This document shows positions 42,704 to 53,722 of a stretch of 64,000 nucleotides of DNA, in pieces. The notes beneath the pieces were generated by a model. It searched no databases and had not been told where the DNA came from. It saw nothing but the letters and a program-made list of their open reading frames with translations. Both the position numbers and the translations under genes were made by a program. Source of the stretch: Alopecurus myosuroides (taxonomy: Eukaryota; Streptophyta; Magnoliopsida; Poales; Poaceae); NCBI GenBank assembly GCA_028641055.1, contig CM054062.1, positions 174,115,642 through 174,179,641 of the forward strand, given 5' to 3'. How positions within the stretch are numbered: position 1 is the first letter of the stretch; each line of letters begins with the position of its first letter.

Positions 42704-44195
42704 ATGGCACTAGCCACACGGACCAGCCCTCTCGTTATCTGCGGCGAGCGCTCGCCGCAGGAACCAGGCTGATCTAGCCAGCAACAACAACAACGACAAC
42801 GCGCCGCGACATGACCCCACTGGCGCTGGTGGTGAACCTGTCGTCGAGGACGAAGCCTCCTCTCAGCCGTCACAGCGAGACGCACATGTGTCTTACCATC
42901 TACCACCACCGCCGTCAGGAACGCAGGGACGCCAGGAGTAACCCACCCCCGTTGCAACCTTACTACTGGCCTGGGTGCTACTTACCCACCCGCCCGCGCC
43001 GGAAGAGCACGCCGCATGGCTCGCCTGCCTCCAGGAGCTTGTCACAGCCGCAAACGCCCCCCCCACGGCAGTTGCGAGGAGGCTGCCCTGGCCACGCACC
43101 ACCCCCCTCCCCACAGCGCAACCTCGCCGGTGCAAGGAGATCCCCGCACCAAGTTCCCTGACAAGGCTCACACCATCAAGGTGCCTAACAAAAGCAACAA
43201 CAGTGCTAGATCTTGCGCATCCCCCGGATGCGCGCGTACAGATCTAACGCTGCCACGAGCGCAAGGGGCACACCATCCGCGACCTCGCCAAGGCTAGCCG
43301 TGCCAACCGCCTGGCGTGCCTCGACGCACGCGCCCTGGTCTATGCCCGGGGCTCCCTCGCGTTCACCAAGCAGCTTCGCATGGTCGCATGGCCACCGAAG
43401 TTCAACCCCACGCTGCCATCCTGCTACGACGACACTCCCCTCCCCTTGACTTCCTGCTGTTGTACAGCCTCAGCATGGGTGCTGCAAAGCGGGACGACAA
43501 GTGCATGGCCAACTGGCTGCCCATGGCCCTCAAGGGCCCCCGCTCTCGTCTGGCTATTGAACCTGCCAGAAGGTTCCATCGGGTCGTACGAGGAGTTGTG
43601 CCTCCATTTCGCCGTCAACTTCAAGGGCTTTTACGAGAACCCCATCACCTACAATGACCTCCGCGTCATCCGCCAGCGCCCTCGCGAAACACTTTGTCAC
43701 TACCTGCAGCGCTTCAGCTAGACGCGCAAAAGATCGCCGAGCGTCATCCCCGCCTTCCGTGAACGAGACACCAACGAGCGCATGCTCGAAGAACTCAGCA
43801 TCAGGGATGACATCACCTCCGCCATCGAGCTCGTGTACATGGCCTACAGGTGCGCCAAGACAGAAGAGGGCCACCTCTTCAGGAACAATTCCCCAGTGGC
43901 TTCCAAGGCCAAAGCCAAGGCACGGAGCGACGACGTGAACGCCAAGCGCAAGGCTCCGGCCATTCTGGCAGCAGAGCCAGAACGCAAGCGTAGCCGCAGC
44001 AACACTGCTCCCGCGGCGGACAACCGCCCCTTCCGCAAGTTCAACAAGATGCACTCCCGCGCAACGAAGGACTATTTCCAGTTAGAGAAGATGCGAGGAG
44101 ACTGCCTCATGAGGAGTGGCCAGGAGGGTTACTCTAGAGGCGGCGGCTGGCGTAGTCCTGGGCGATGAAGCGGCCGCGCTGGTCGCAGAGGGATG
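42704..44195 (+). pseudogene. gag: Decayed gag of the Gypsy element
   Basis: From ATG 42704 the frame is soon broken. The central gag domain is clear at about 43535-43720: LLNLPEGSIGSYEELC, then FYENPITYNDLRVIRQRPRE and LCHYLQRFS. An in-frame TAG follows at 43719-43721. A second open piece (43782-44168) contains ELSIRDDITSAIEL and a lysine/arginine-rich tail. Gag would form the particle shell. Multiple stops and register changes show that it is dead. Confidence 0.82.
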
Positions 44196-46775
44196 ACTGA
44201 TGTCTTCCTCCTGCTGATCGCAGAGGGGGCATGCCGGCGGGCGGGGAAGCCCCCTCCCCTCGAGGCGGTCGGCCGTCCAACACCTATCTCGTAGGGCCAG
44301 CCAGAGGAAAATCTGCATTTCGCCGGTGCGCGCGATTTCCACACCTGGTCGCATCTCCTAGGGATGTAGTACCCTCGAGCCAGGCTAAATATGCAGAGCG
44401 AGCCGAGAAGACGTTTCCTGCTCCCAATTCCACTTTAAGAGTCGTTCACCCCTTCAACCAGGTGGACAGTGGCGAGTTGCATGGCCAAAGACATAAGTTC
44501 CTCGAAAGCCGCCGCTCCGAGGTCTGGGGAGAGGTCCTCGAGCCATCTCCCTTGGAGGCCCTCGCGAACTTTCCGTTCTATAACCGCATGCCTTGTAGCT
44601 TTAGCGAACAGGTTGGGATCCAAGTCCTTTATGCGCCCTCCAGGTAGCCATCTATATGTCCAGAAGAAGGTATCTGCTCCATCCCCGAGGTCCGAGGAAT
44701 AGCCGCTGCAAAAAGCTTCCTAGTGATCTTGGGAACCTGGATGTTGAACTTCCTCTACGACTTGAAGGTGTCGGCCCTCTGTAGCCACAACCACCTGACC
44801 CTTAGAGCTAGGTTCAATCTCCGAAGATTCGGTATGCCAAGACCCCCTAATGATTTCGGCATGCAGACCTTGTTCCACGCCACAAGGCGGTGTCCTCCAT
44901 GTACGTCCTTGCGCCCCTTCCACATGAAGCCTATGAGAATTTTCTCTATAGCTGAGATTGTCTTTATTGGTAGGTCTAGAGACATCATCGCAAAGATGGA
45001 AACAACCGACAATGTAGTCTTGACCAGCTCCAGTCTTCCTCCCCGGTTCATCAGGTTAGCCCCCGACGCAGGTAGATGTCCTGCAACACTATCCACCGGA
45101 TATTGTAGTTGTGGTGTCGTTGGCTTCCGGAGTGACATGGGCAGCCCGAGGTAACGGAAAGGAAAGGGGCTTATGGGACAACCCAACTCTTGTGTTATAA
45201 ACCCGTCCACCGTCTCGTCGCATCTGATGAGATGCGCCGAGCATTTGTCGATGTCCGTCCTGAGCCCGGACGCAACCCCAAAATCCCCAATAAGAGTCGC
45301 AAACATCTGCAGATCGGACAGGGAGGGACGCAAGAAGGTGCGACGTCATCCGCGTAGATCGTCGTCAGCTGCCGAAGCCCATCGCCGGCCAGTGGGGTTA
45401 GGTAGCCCATCCTGGCGGCCAACTCAATCAGGTGATGCATGACCTCCATAACTAGGATAAATAGTTGTGGGGAGAGTGGATCCCCTTGCTTGAGTCCACG
45501 CCTATTGGCATTGCGACCGTCGGGAATCCCATTTAGGAGGATATGGGTCGATGCCGTGGCTAACAGAGTGCATATCCACGCAATCATACGATCACCAAAA
45601 CCTAGCTTTTTAAGCACCTCCACAAGGAACGACCAATTTACCATGTCGAAAGCCTTAGTGATGTCGAGCTTGAACAGAATCGCCGACGTTAGGGAGTTGT
45701 GCAATTTCATGGCCGTGCCCTAGACCATCATGTAGTTGTCATGGAGGCATCTCTTGCTAACGGAAGCATTCTGGTGCGTCCCCACTAGGCCCGGGAGGTG
45801 GGGCGCAAGTCTCCGCGCTAAAACCTTTGCCACCAGCTTTGCAAAGCAATGAATGAGACTGATCGGCCTGAAATCTCGAATTTCCTCTGCCCCTGGCTTC
45901 ACCATGGCCTGGTTTACCGCTCCAAATCCACCCGTGTCTAGTCGCGAAAGCGAGTCGAACGCCGCCATAATATCCTCCCTAATGATGGACCAACAAGAGA
46001 CAAAGAATCTGTTTTTGAATCCATCTGGGCCTGGAGCTTTGTCCAATAGCATGTCCTTTATTGCCTCCCACACCTCCTCCGTAGTGAACACCCCCTCAAG
46101 GTGGCGCAGGTCCTCCGACGGCAGGCCTAGAGCATCCAGATCTAGCGAGAAAGGTCTCTCGTGATCTCCCCCTAGCAAGGTGTCATAGAACCCATCCACC
46201 GCATTGGCTTTCTCCTCATGATCGGTCACCCGAACGCCGTCCACCAACATATGGTCCACGAAGTTTTTTCTGCGCAGGTGACTTGCATGCAGATGGAAGA
46301 AGCGTGTGCACGTGTCTCCATCACGGAGCCACATCAATCTCGATTTCTACCGGGCCAATGTCCTTTCCAAGGAAGATAACCCCAAAAGCTTCTTCTAGAG
46401 CAACTTTCTGAGGCCATGCTCTCCCTCCGTTAGCTGTCTGCTCTCCATGGCCGCATCCGGCCGCAGAATAACTTCATTTTCCGGTAGGATTTGCAACTTG
46501 ATGCTTCCAATGAATTTGGAGCTCCACCTGGATAGGTTCTTTGTCGTAGCCCTTAGCTTCTTCTCGAGTCTTTTGAAAGGGTTTTGCTCAGACTCCACCG
46601 AGGTCCATGCCTCCTGCACAATCTAATGAAAACCCTCCACTTTAGTTCCCCTCTTCAGGTTGGGGGCGAGCCGGAGGATCAATGGGCAGTAGCTGGAGGG
46701 CCCAGACGAGATGGGCGTGAGGAAAGCCTCCGGGAAGACTTCCCATTCCACGGTGGAAACCACGACACCGTTTAG
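44196..46775 (-). pseudogene. LINE reverse transcriptase pseudogene
   Basis: On the minus strand a LINE ORF2 remnant runs from the end of the endonuclease/linker part (about 46770) through the reverse transcriptase to the zinc-binding end. Landmarks: KAPGPDGFKNRFF and IRDFRPISLIHCFAK (45720-46337), FKLDITKAFDMVNW, LKQGDPLSP and the catalytic IYADD (45195-45710), FRYLGLPMS and SLGGLGIPN (44755-45333), and the zf-RVT piece FLWLALRDRCWTADRL...CPLCDQ near 44205-44330. An in-frame TAG at 45720-45722 and a frameshift near 45340 break it, with more damage after 44755. There is no poly(A) tail at the left end, and the 5' part is missing. Confidence 0.9.
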
Positions 46776-46793
46776 GGGGGCGGACATAAATTA

Positions 46794-46818
46794 GGGGGGG
46801 GGGGGGGGGGGGGGGGGG
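46794..46818 (+). repeat. 25-bp G homopolymer
   Basis: An uninterrupted run of 25 G, about 220 bp upstream of the PPR start codon. Such runs are unstable and error-prone in sequencing, so the length may not be exact. Confidence 0.9.
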
Positions 46819-47040
46819 CTGAACATACGAGTGGTTGCGGTGTTATTTGGGGACGCACTAAAAAAATTTCCGATCCATTTTAGATACGCTACCTTGGATA
46901 GTTTCTTTGTCGCGAAAACAAAAAACGACGAGGGTAGATGGCGGAATTAGCCCGCTCGAGCTAAGTGAAATGCCAATTTGCGCAAAATCTAACTACTCTA
47001 CAATCCCCTCTGGAGTCGACGTCTTCCCCTCCGCCCCATC
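46819..47040 (+). promoter_or_regulatory. Upstream region of the PPR gene
   Basis: This 220-bp stretch separates the LINE remnant and G run from the PPR ATG. No clear TATA box was found. TCTCTAC-like and pyrimidine-rich sequence near 47000-47035 is compatible with a transcription start and 5' leader. The region is short, so the LINE insertion may have changed the promoter. Confidence 0.35.
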
Positions 47041-50016
47041 ATGTTTCTCGTCGCGCGCGGCCGCCGCTCCGCCGCAGCGCGCCTCCTCTCGATCCCACCG
47101 CCTTCCGCCCCCTTCACTACCACCATAGACGCCTCCACTTTCGATCCCGACGCCGTGGCCGCAGAGGTGGCCACCCTTCTCTCCCGCTCTTCCGGCGACT
47201 GGAAGCTCGCCATCGCCGCCTCCGACCTCCATTCTCGCCTCTCCCCCTCCGTATTGTCCTCCCTCCTCCGCTCAAACTCCTCCTCTACCCTTCATCCCAA
47301 GCTCCTCCTCGACTTCTTTTACTGGTGTCGCACGCGCCTAGCGCCGTCAGTCCCAGCCGCCGATGCGTTCGCCCACCTCGCCGTATACCTCTGCGCCGCC
47401 TCCCTTTTCCCACATGCTAATGGCCTCCTCGACCAGATGATACGCACCTACCCCTCGCCTCCCCTCGTCCTCAGCTCCATCCAACGCGCGCTCACTGATT
47501 CTGACCGCCGTTCCACGTCTGTCCTCGACGTGCTGGTAGATACCTACAAGAAAGCTGGAAGGGTCCGTGATGCTGCCGAGGTCGTCCTTAATATGGAACA
47601 TGTCAATTTGGCCCCGAGTCTGCGGTGCTGCAACGGACTGCTAAAGGACCTACTACGCGCAGACGACATGGATCTGTTTAAAAAGGTGCAAGGATTCATG
47701 GCGAGCGCCAGAATTTCGCCAGACGTCTACACATACTCGACTTTGATCGAGGCACACTGTAAGGTCAGGGATTTTGACTCAGCCACAAAGGTGTTTGAGG
47801 AAATGCGTGAGAGGGGGTGCAGCCTGAATGTAGTGACATACAATGTGCTGATTGGTGGGCTATGTCGGTGTGGTGCTATTGAACAGGCGTTTGGGTTCAA
47901 GAAGGAAATGGCGGAATATGGGATAGTTCCGGATGGGTTTACTTATGGTGCACTCATTAATGGTCTCTGCAAGGGCCACAGGTCGAAAGAGGCTAAGTCG
48001 TTGTTGGATGAGATGTCTTGTTCTGGGCTGAGGCCGAATGTAGTAGTTTATGCGACTCTAGTCGATGGGTTTATGAGGGAGGGCAATGTGGCCGAGGCTT
48101 TTAAGATAATCAAGGAGATGGTTGCCGCTGGTGTGCAACCAAACAAGATTACTTATGACAAACTCATTCGGGGGGTCTGTAAGGTGGGAGAGGTGGACAT
48201 TGCTTCGAAACTGCTCAAGGATATGGTCAAAGTTGGTCTTATGCCTGATACCATGACATACAATCTTGTCATGGAAGGGCATTTCCGACAGCACAACAAT
48301 GAAGGCGCTTTTCAGGTTCTCAATGAAATGAGGAATGATGGCAATTCTCCTAATGTATATACTTACAGCATATTGATTAACGGATTATGCCAAAGTGGTG
48401 AGTCGAAAAAAGCAGGCAATCTCCTCGAGGAAATGATTAAAAAAGGTTTGAAGCCAAATGCTTTTGCTTATGCACCTGTAATAGCAGGGCATTGCAGAGA
48501 AGGTAATGCCTCATTGGCATGTGATGTTCTTGAAAAGATGATCAAGGCAAATGTACTCCCTGATTTGTACTGCTACAATTCACTCATAGTTGGACTATCT
48601 AATGCTGGAAGGATGGTGGAAGCCACAGAGTACCATGCTCAGATGCAAGATAGAGGATTGACGCCAAATGCATTCACATACAATGGTCTCATTCATGGCT
48701 ATTGTAAGATCGGGAATCTGGAAAAGGCTGAGGAGTTATTCCAGCAGATGCTTAACATTGGGCTAAAACCAAATGATGTTATCTACACTGATCTCCTGGA
48801 AGGTTACTTCAAGTCTAATGACATTGAAAAGGTGTCCTCTATTCTTCAATCCATGTCAGGCCAGGGAGTTAGTCAAGATAACCTTATGTGTGGAACTGTG
48901 ATTAACAATCTGTCCAGGTCTGGCAATATGCAATTAGCTTTTAGGGTTCTATCAGAGATTGAGAAGACTGGACTTGTTCCTGATCTGCGTATATACAGTT
49001 CATTGTTATCTGGTCTTTGTAAGACAACTGACATGGAGAAAGCATCTGCTCTTCTTGATGAAATGGCTAAAAAAGGACTAGAACCTGATATTCTATGCTA
49101 TAATGCACTAATAGACGGGTTTTGCAAGTCTGGCAATATTTTTGACGCCCGTAAAGTCTTTAATAGCATATTAGATAATGGATTAATGCCAAACTGTGGG
49201 ACATACACAGCTTTGATAGATGGAAACTGCAAAATCGGTGACATCACTCTTGCTTTTGACTTGTATAATGAAATGTTAGCTAGAGGAGTTGTTCCAGATG
49301 CGTATGTCTATGCTGCACTTACTGCTGGATGCTCAAATGCTGCAGACCTTGAGCAGGCAGTGTTTATAACTGAAGAAATGTTTGTTAGAGGATATGCAAG
49401 TGTTTCCTGTTTCAACACTTTGGTCCATGGCTTCTGCAAACGTGGCAAGCTCCAGGAAACTTTAAAGTTGTTCTCTGTCATGATGGATAGAGACATAGTG
49501 CCTAATGCACTTACTATTGAAAATATCATAAATGGACTTGGTGAGGCAGGAAAACTCTGTGAAGCACACACAATTTTCGTTGAGTTGCAGCAGAAGGAAT
49601 CTTCACGAAGTGCTACCACTCAGTTTTCTTTTTTGTTTATGGAAATGATAAATAAAGGTCTAATCCCTCTAAATATCATACATGACATGATTCAAGCTCA
49701 TTGTAAAGAAGGGGATTTGGATAAGGCTCTAATGTTATGTCAGGCTGTAATGGAAAAAGGTTCACTAATGGGCTGCTCAACATATATTGCTCTTGTGGAT
49801 GACCTTTGCAGGGTTGGGAGGTTAACTGAAGCTTTGAATTTGCTAAAAGAAATCCAAAAGCTGGGTATTCATCCTAATGAGGATCAATGCTTGACGCTAT
49901 TGAATAATCTCCATACATCGGGATATATCCAAGAATACAATAAAGTGTTTGACGCTATGTTGTGCCACAAGTGGTTACAAAAGGATAAACACTGCATTTT
50001 GCCTGGTATAATCTAG
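47041..50016 (+). CDS. P-class pentatricopeptide repeat (PPR) protein, likely organellar
   Basis: 991 codons, no intron, no internal stop. PPR proteins bind organelle RNA one base per repeat and affect its stability, processing or translation. The N-terminus is arginine-rich with few acidic residues (MFLVARGRRSAAARLL), fitting mitochondrial or plastid targeting. From residue 194 to about 822 the repeats are contiguous: sixteen exact 35-residue P motifs (194-753), one of 34, one more of 35, then degenerate ones to about 960. About 20-22 repeats in all. Example: VVTYNVLIGGLCRCGAIEQA. There is no E, DYW or SMR domain, so editing activity is not expected. Length and layout resemble Arabidopsis At5g61990 (mitochondrial); that match is from memory. 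ATG 47041 has A at -3 and begins the targeting peptide. The only credible host gene here. Confidence 0.95.
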   Translation: MFLVARGRRSAAARLLSIPPPSAPFTTTIDASTFDPDAVAAEVATLLSRSSGDWKLAIAASDLHSRLSPSVLSSLLRSNSSSTLHPKLLLDFFYWCRTRLAPSVPAADAFAHLAVYLCAASLFPHANGLLDQMIRTYPSPPLVLSSIQRALTDSDRRSTSVLDVLVDTYKKAGRVRDAAEVVLNMEHVNLAPSLRCCNGLLKDLLRADDMDLFKKVQGFMASARISPDVYTYSTLIEAHCKVRDFDSATKVFEEMRERGCSLNVVTYNVLIGGLCRCGAIEQAFGFKKEMAEYGIVPDGFTYGALINGLCKGHRSKEAKSLLDEMSCSGLRPNVVVYATLVDGFMREGNVAEAFKIIKEMVAAGVQPNKITYDKLIRGVCKVGEVDIASKLLKDMVKVGLMPDTMTYNLVMEGHFRQHNNEGAFQVLNEMRNDGNSPNVYTYSILINGLCQSGESKKAGNLLEEMIKKGLKPNAFAYAPVIAGHCREGNASLACDVLEKMIKANVLPDLYCYNSLIVGLSNAGRMVEATEYHAQMQDRGLTPNAFTYNGLIHGYCKIGNLEKAEELFQQMLNIGLKPNDVIYTDLLEGYFKSNDIEKVSSILQSMSGQGVSQDNLMCGTVINNLSRSGNMQLAFRVLSEIEKTGLVPDLRIYSSLLSGLCKTTDMEKASALLDEMAKKGLEPDILCYNALIDGFCKSGNIFDARKVFNSILDNGLMPNCGTYTALIDGNCKIGDITLAFDLYNEMLARGVVPDAYVYAALTAGCSNAADLEQAVFITEEMFVRGYASVSCFNTLVHGFCKRGKLQETLKLFSVMMDRDIVPNALTIENIINGLGEAGKLCEAHTIFVELQQKESSRSATTQFSFLFMEMINKGLIPLNIIHDMIQAHCKEGDLDKALMLCQAVMEKGSLMGCSTYIALVDDLCRVGRLTEALNLLKEIQKLGIHPNEDQCLTLLNNLHTSGYIQEYNKVFDAMLCHKWLQKDKHCILPGII

Positions 50017-51448
50017 AAGCTGTCGATGTGGAATATCTGTTGAAGAGAATACTTTGTGTAATAATTCGGACCTTATGGTCTGCAAAGGCCCCAGTGTGCT
50101 CTCGTTGAAAATCAGATGGGATAACTCTACAACTTTCCAGCTATTTGTTCTTTGGTTTAGGCATCAGAAGCTGAACATGCAAGGAGATTCTCCTGTGGCC
50201 ATTGGTGGAAATGGTAATCTATACTTATACTGTTCTTAGGTTGATCGATACATATTTTTTCAATTTCTGGTTTCATTTCATTTATGTGATCCAGTACCTC
50301 CTGCGTTAGGAGATATATATAAGGCTTATTTTCATTGGTCTAGAAAACACTTTGACCAACAATTACTATATTAGTATACTATAATTTATGTGAGATAAAA
50401 TTGTTATCGTTAGCTTTGTATTCAAAAGTACCTTTAAGGACCCATTAGCTTTTGTTTGGTTATTGTGTTTATATTAGTGCTTTTTTTTTCTTGTTCATAT
50501 CATTAGGTCTGTTTATTTGTAAACTGCAGAATCAGGGAGGAAGAGGATATTTAGTTCCTAATAGAAGTTTCTAACCTAAACATATGAATTGAGGGACATA
50601 CATATTATGTGTATTGCTCAACATACACGTGTGGTTGTTTCCTCACAACTTAAAGAAATACAGATGGTGCTGCTTTAGTGGTTTTATGTTTTAATTATGA
50701 AGGTGAATGGGTGATTAAATTATAAATTTTATTCTATACATAGGAAAAAAGTGATTACTGGAAACTAAGTTAAAATTTCTCATAGGTCCAACTTTCAGTA
50801 AAATAGTCTTCCATTACTTGAAAGTTGAAAGTAAGAGCTAGACAATTTCATCATTGATCAGATTTAGTATAAAACTTACAAGTACACCCAGCTACACCAA
50901 ACCATATGAAAGTGTTTATTTTTGGTACATAATTAACATCATTATTCTGTTTCCTGATAATAAGGTAAGTAATTTTCTGTACTATAAGGTTGAGGTTTCC
51001 AGTAGTTGTTCCTAAGATGAGCACTAGAATATTTGTGTGCACCTTTGCCACTTTGCATAACATAATTGTACATTTCTGCATGAACATGAGGCCAAAATAT
51101 TTTCTGCTATAAATAACTGGCTAAACCAGTTCATCTCCATTAACAGGGGAAAACATCAGATCATTTTTTCCTGTGGCATTGGCATGGCTTCTTTAAGATC
51201 TTTGTATGGTGTTACTGAAGGATATGGAAGATACATTGCATTTCCACGGTAAACATATTAACCAATGCTTGTAAGGTTATTTCTCTTGCGCTGTCCATGT
51301 TGTATTGCTTTCTGAACATGACGCTACTTTTGCATAGTGTTCTTATTGTTTTACTTCTTCGGTGGCTTTGGTTTTTATCTTATTTTATTTAGTTGCCCAC
51401 TACCACAACTTTCGGGGCTATGGGTTTCAAAATACCCAGTTCACTCAG

Positions 51449-51451
<3 letters not shown>
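50017..51451. other. Region downstream of the PPR gene, nothing recognised
   Basis: AT-rich sequence without a long frame. The first few hundred bases probably hold the PPR 3' untranslated region. No transposon ends, RNA genes or conserved exons were recognised. Confidence 0.5.

Positions 51452-51525
<74 letters not shown>
51452..51525 (+). repeat. (CT)n microsatellite, about 37 units
   Basis: A perfect CT dinucleotide run of about 74 bp. It gives rise to meaningless Ser-Leu and Arg-Glu open frames on the two strands. Confidence 0.97.
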
Positions 51526-51528
<3 letters not shown>

Positions 51529-51733
51529 GCTGCACCAATGGGAGCATGGGCAGGTGGGACGGCCTTATTTCCTTATTATTTGGCAAATGGGTTCGTTCTC
51601 ACCTCCATCTAAAATTCTAAATGATTAATGTCACTAGTTTGAGCTTCCCCAGCTTGGTGTGTTGCTACCGCAGTGACCATGGTGGCCTTGTGGTGTCTAC
51701 AGATGGACATGGAGTACGGATTTACCATTAGTA

Positions 51734-51857
51734 CTCCCTCGGTCTCAAAATAATTGACTCAACTTTGTCTAAATATGGATGTATGTATACACTAAAACAT
51801 GTCTACATACATTCATATTTAGACAAATCTAAGTCAATTATTTTGAGATGGAGGGAG
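51734..51857. mobile_element. Stowaway MITE, 124 bp
   Basis: Inverted ends CTCCCTCGGTCTCAAAATAA and its complement (TTATTTTGAGATGGAGGGAG) with TA on both sides (51732-51733 and 51858-51859) are the hallmark of Stowaway (Tc1/mariner type). It has an AT-rich core and no ORF. Confidence 0.95.
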
Positions 51858-51859
51858 TA

Positions 51860-53172
51860 CAATATTAGTAGCACTTGGTCTTGGCGCCTCGAGGACAGAC
51901 TCGGTAGTTGAAAAGCACATTTGTTGGTCTTGAAGCACAGTTTAGTTGCTTAAATCAGAGTTTGTTGGCCGAGGCCTGTCACAGGATAAGAAGAAGAAAT
52001 ATATCTTGAAACTGTACAATAAGAATTAGGAGAATGAGCTCTGTAGATTTGATTTAGGTGTGAAACGCAGGACAGGAGTACTTGCACTAATATGTGTGGC
52101 ATCTGTTTGTCCCTGTAGTGTTGGAGTCCTTCTCAAGAACTCTTGATTTTCACAATAAAAAATACAGAGGAGACATACTTCTTGAAGCCCAAATACAGAG
52201 GAAACATACTTCTTGGAGCCCATCTCTCAAATCATCCATCTTTGCAAATGAAAAAGGAGAGTAAATAATGCAAAAACATGGTGGCAACTTTTTCAAAATA
52301 TCTTTGTTCCCCTAGTGTAGTTGTACAGTTTTTGGCTCTTATTTTCCTGGTTTCTTTGACCAGTTTCTTTGTTTTCACTTACTGTGTACTCTTCCCCGTC
52401 TCTGCGTTCTCTTCTAACTACAAATGTCACAAGTATCTGGGTGCGTCTTCAAGAGAAAAAAAAACTTATTCCAAATATTTCTGTGCACAATCATCCCATC
52501 AATGTCACCTGTGGGCAGTTGACGGAGGCCGCCACAAGAGGGCCTAGCGGAGCTGAGGCCGGAAGATCGCCTGGTGGAGCGGAGGTCGCGATGGCAAAGG
52601 CAGTGGGCCAACGCAGGTGCAGGGAAAATCAGTTATCACCCTTAGATCCGAAATGTACTCAGACGTTGAGCATTCATACCTGAAATTAGAATCAAAAAAA
52701 TTCCTGTGAACTTCACAACAACTTAAATACATTCTTCACATTTGTTGAACGTCAACTTGCAAGAACTGATGGTAGCCAACGACCTTTCATTGAACAAAGT
52801 TACAATTGTTTCATGTCTGCGTTGTTTAAATCATCTCCATAGTCCATACTGAGATCCTCGAGTGTGGTCAAAATATGAACTCGGGTCGAATGCGAAAATG
52901 CACAGAACTATCCATATGAAATGTTGGAAGAAATCACTGGGATGAAAACACCTACATAGTTGCATATTCAACCTGGATCAAGCATGATATGAGCAAAAAA
53001 CGTCGCTTGCATTTCATCAAACATTTCAGGTTTAGCTGAGGACAGCACATACCAGTACCATTGGGCAGTTGCAGGAAGTAGATAACTTGGAAGAAGAGGT
53101 TTATGGCTCAAAGTCTAACCTCACTCATAGATATGTCGCTGCCGACGATGACACAGCTGAGTATCGGTGTTT
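51860..53172. other. Unassigned sequence
   Basis: No gene or repeat was recognised. A GC-rich patch at about 52500-52625 is open in several frames but has no recognisable protein. The rest is AT-rich. Confidence 0.45.
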
Positions 53173-53185
53173 AAGTCGTGGTGTA

Positions 53186-53215
53186 TTTTTTTTTTTTTTT
53201 TTTTTTTTTGAGATG
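53186..53215 (-). mobile_element. 30-bp poly(A)-only insertion with 13-bp target duplication
   Basis: 24 T followed by GAGATG (on the minus strand CATCTC plus A24) lies between two perfect copies of AAGTCGTGGTGTA (53173-53185 and 53216-53228). A poly(A) tract with a target duplication longer than 10 bp is the mark of target-primed reverse transcription. The insert is the extreme 3' tail of a LINE, SINE or transcript, truncated almost completely at its 5' end. Confidence 0.85.
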
Positions 53216-53532
53216 AAGTCGTGGTGTACTTTGTAGGGGCGACCCTTGTACGTTCAGCTTGCAGCCATGCATCACATGTAAGAGAAAAGAAGTTGACAAA
53301 TTAGACCACATAGAAGCATATAGTGCAATCGATAATTTCGGTATAAATTGCTCACATAGAGTACTTCAGGTTTTCAGTGCCACCATCAACTATCCATGAA
53401 CATTAATTGCTACTAATGGTAAATACAAACTTCAGTTTTAATCTAAAGGAAAATAATTTTCCCTAATTTGATAAATGGGAGAAGAATCACTGCTGAAAAG
53501 ATGGAGTCCAGAACCAATAACAAAATTAGTAT

Positions 53533-53713
53533 GAGCAGTGCTATACGTACGATTATTTCCGTCCGATTTTCATACGACGTGCGTCCACGCATGCATCACA
53601 TATGCATCAGATGCCTTGTTTATCCCACCAGCAGAAAAATTGATCAATCAGGCATAGCCAAGCATGTGTCGTACGAAAATCGTACGGATATTATCGTACG
53701 TGAGGCAGTTCCG
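53533..53713. mobile_element. Mutator-type MITE, 181 bp
   Basis: Long inverted ends (left CGTACGATTATTTCCGTCCG near 53547, right the complement of CGTACGATAATATCCGTACG), rich in CGTACG, with about 45 bp of pairing. They are flanked by perfect 9-bp duplications AATTAGTAT (53524-53532 and 53714-53722). A 9-bp duplication is typical of the Mutator superfamily. It has no ORF and is mostly a potential hairpin. Confidence 0.88.
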
Positions 53714-53722
53714 AATTAGTAT

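Larger units (their letters stand above)
41781..44195 (+). mobile_element. Gypsy element, 5' half (LTR, PBS, gag)
   Basis: A 5' LTR, primer binding site and gag region in order on the plus strand. The sequence changes to an antisense LINE at about 44195, so protease through 3' LTR are missing. The LTR abuts the Athila-like remnant on its left. Confidence 0.82.

Noticed and set aside
43016..43297. Proline-rich plus-strand ORFs
   Set aside because: They are out-of-register readings of the decayed Gypsy gag.
50017..51451. Further exons of the PPR gene
   Set aside because: The PPR frame ends in a normal stop after degenerate C-terminal repeats, and no frame downstream continues PPR sequence.
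51337..51628. Ser-Leu and Arg-Glu repeat ORFs
   Set aside because: They are generated by the (CT)n microsatellite.
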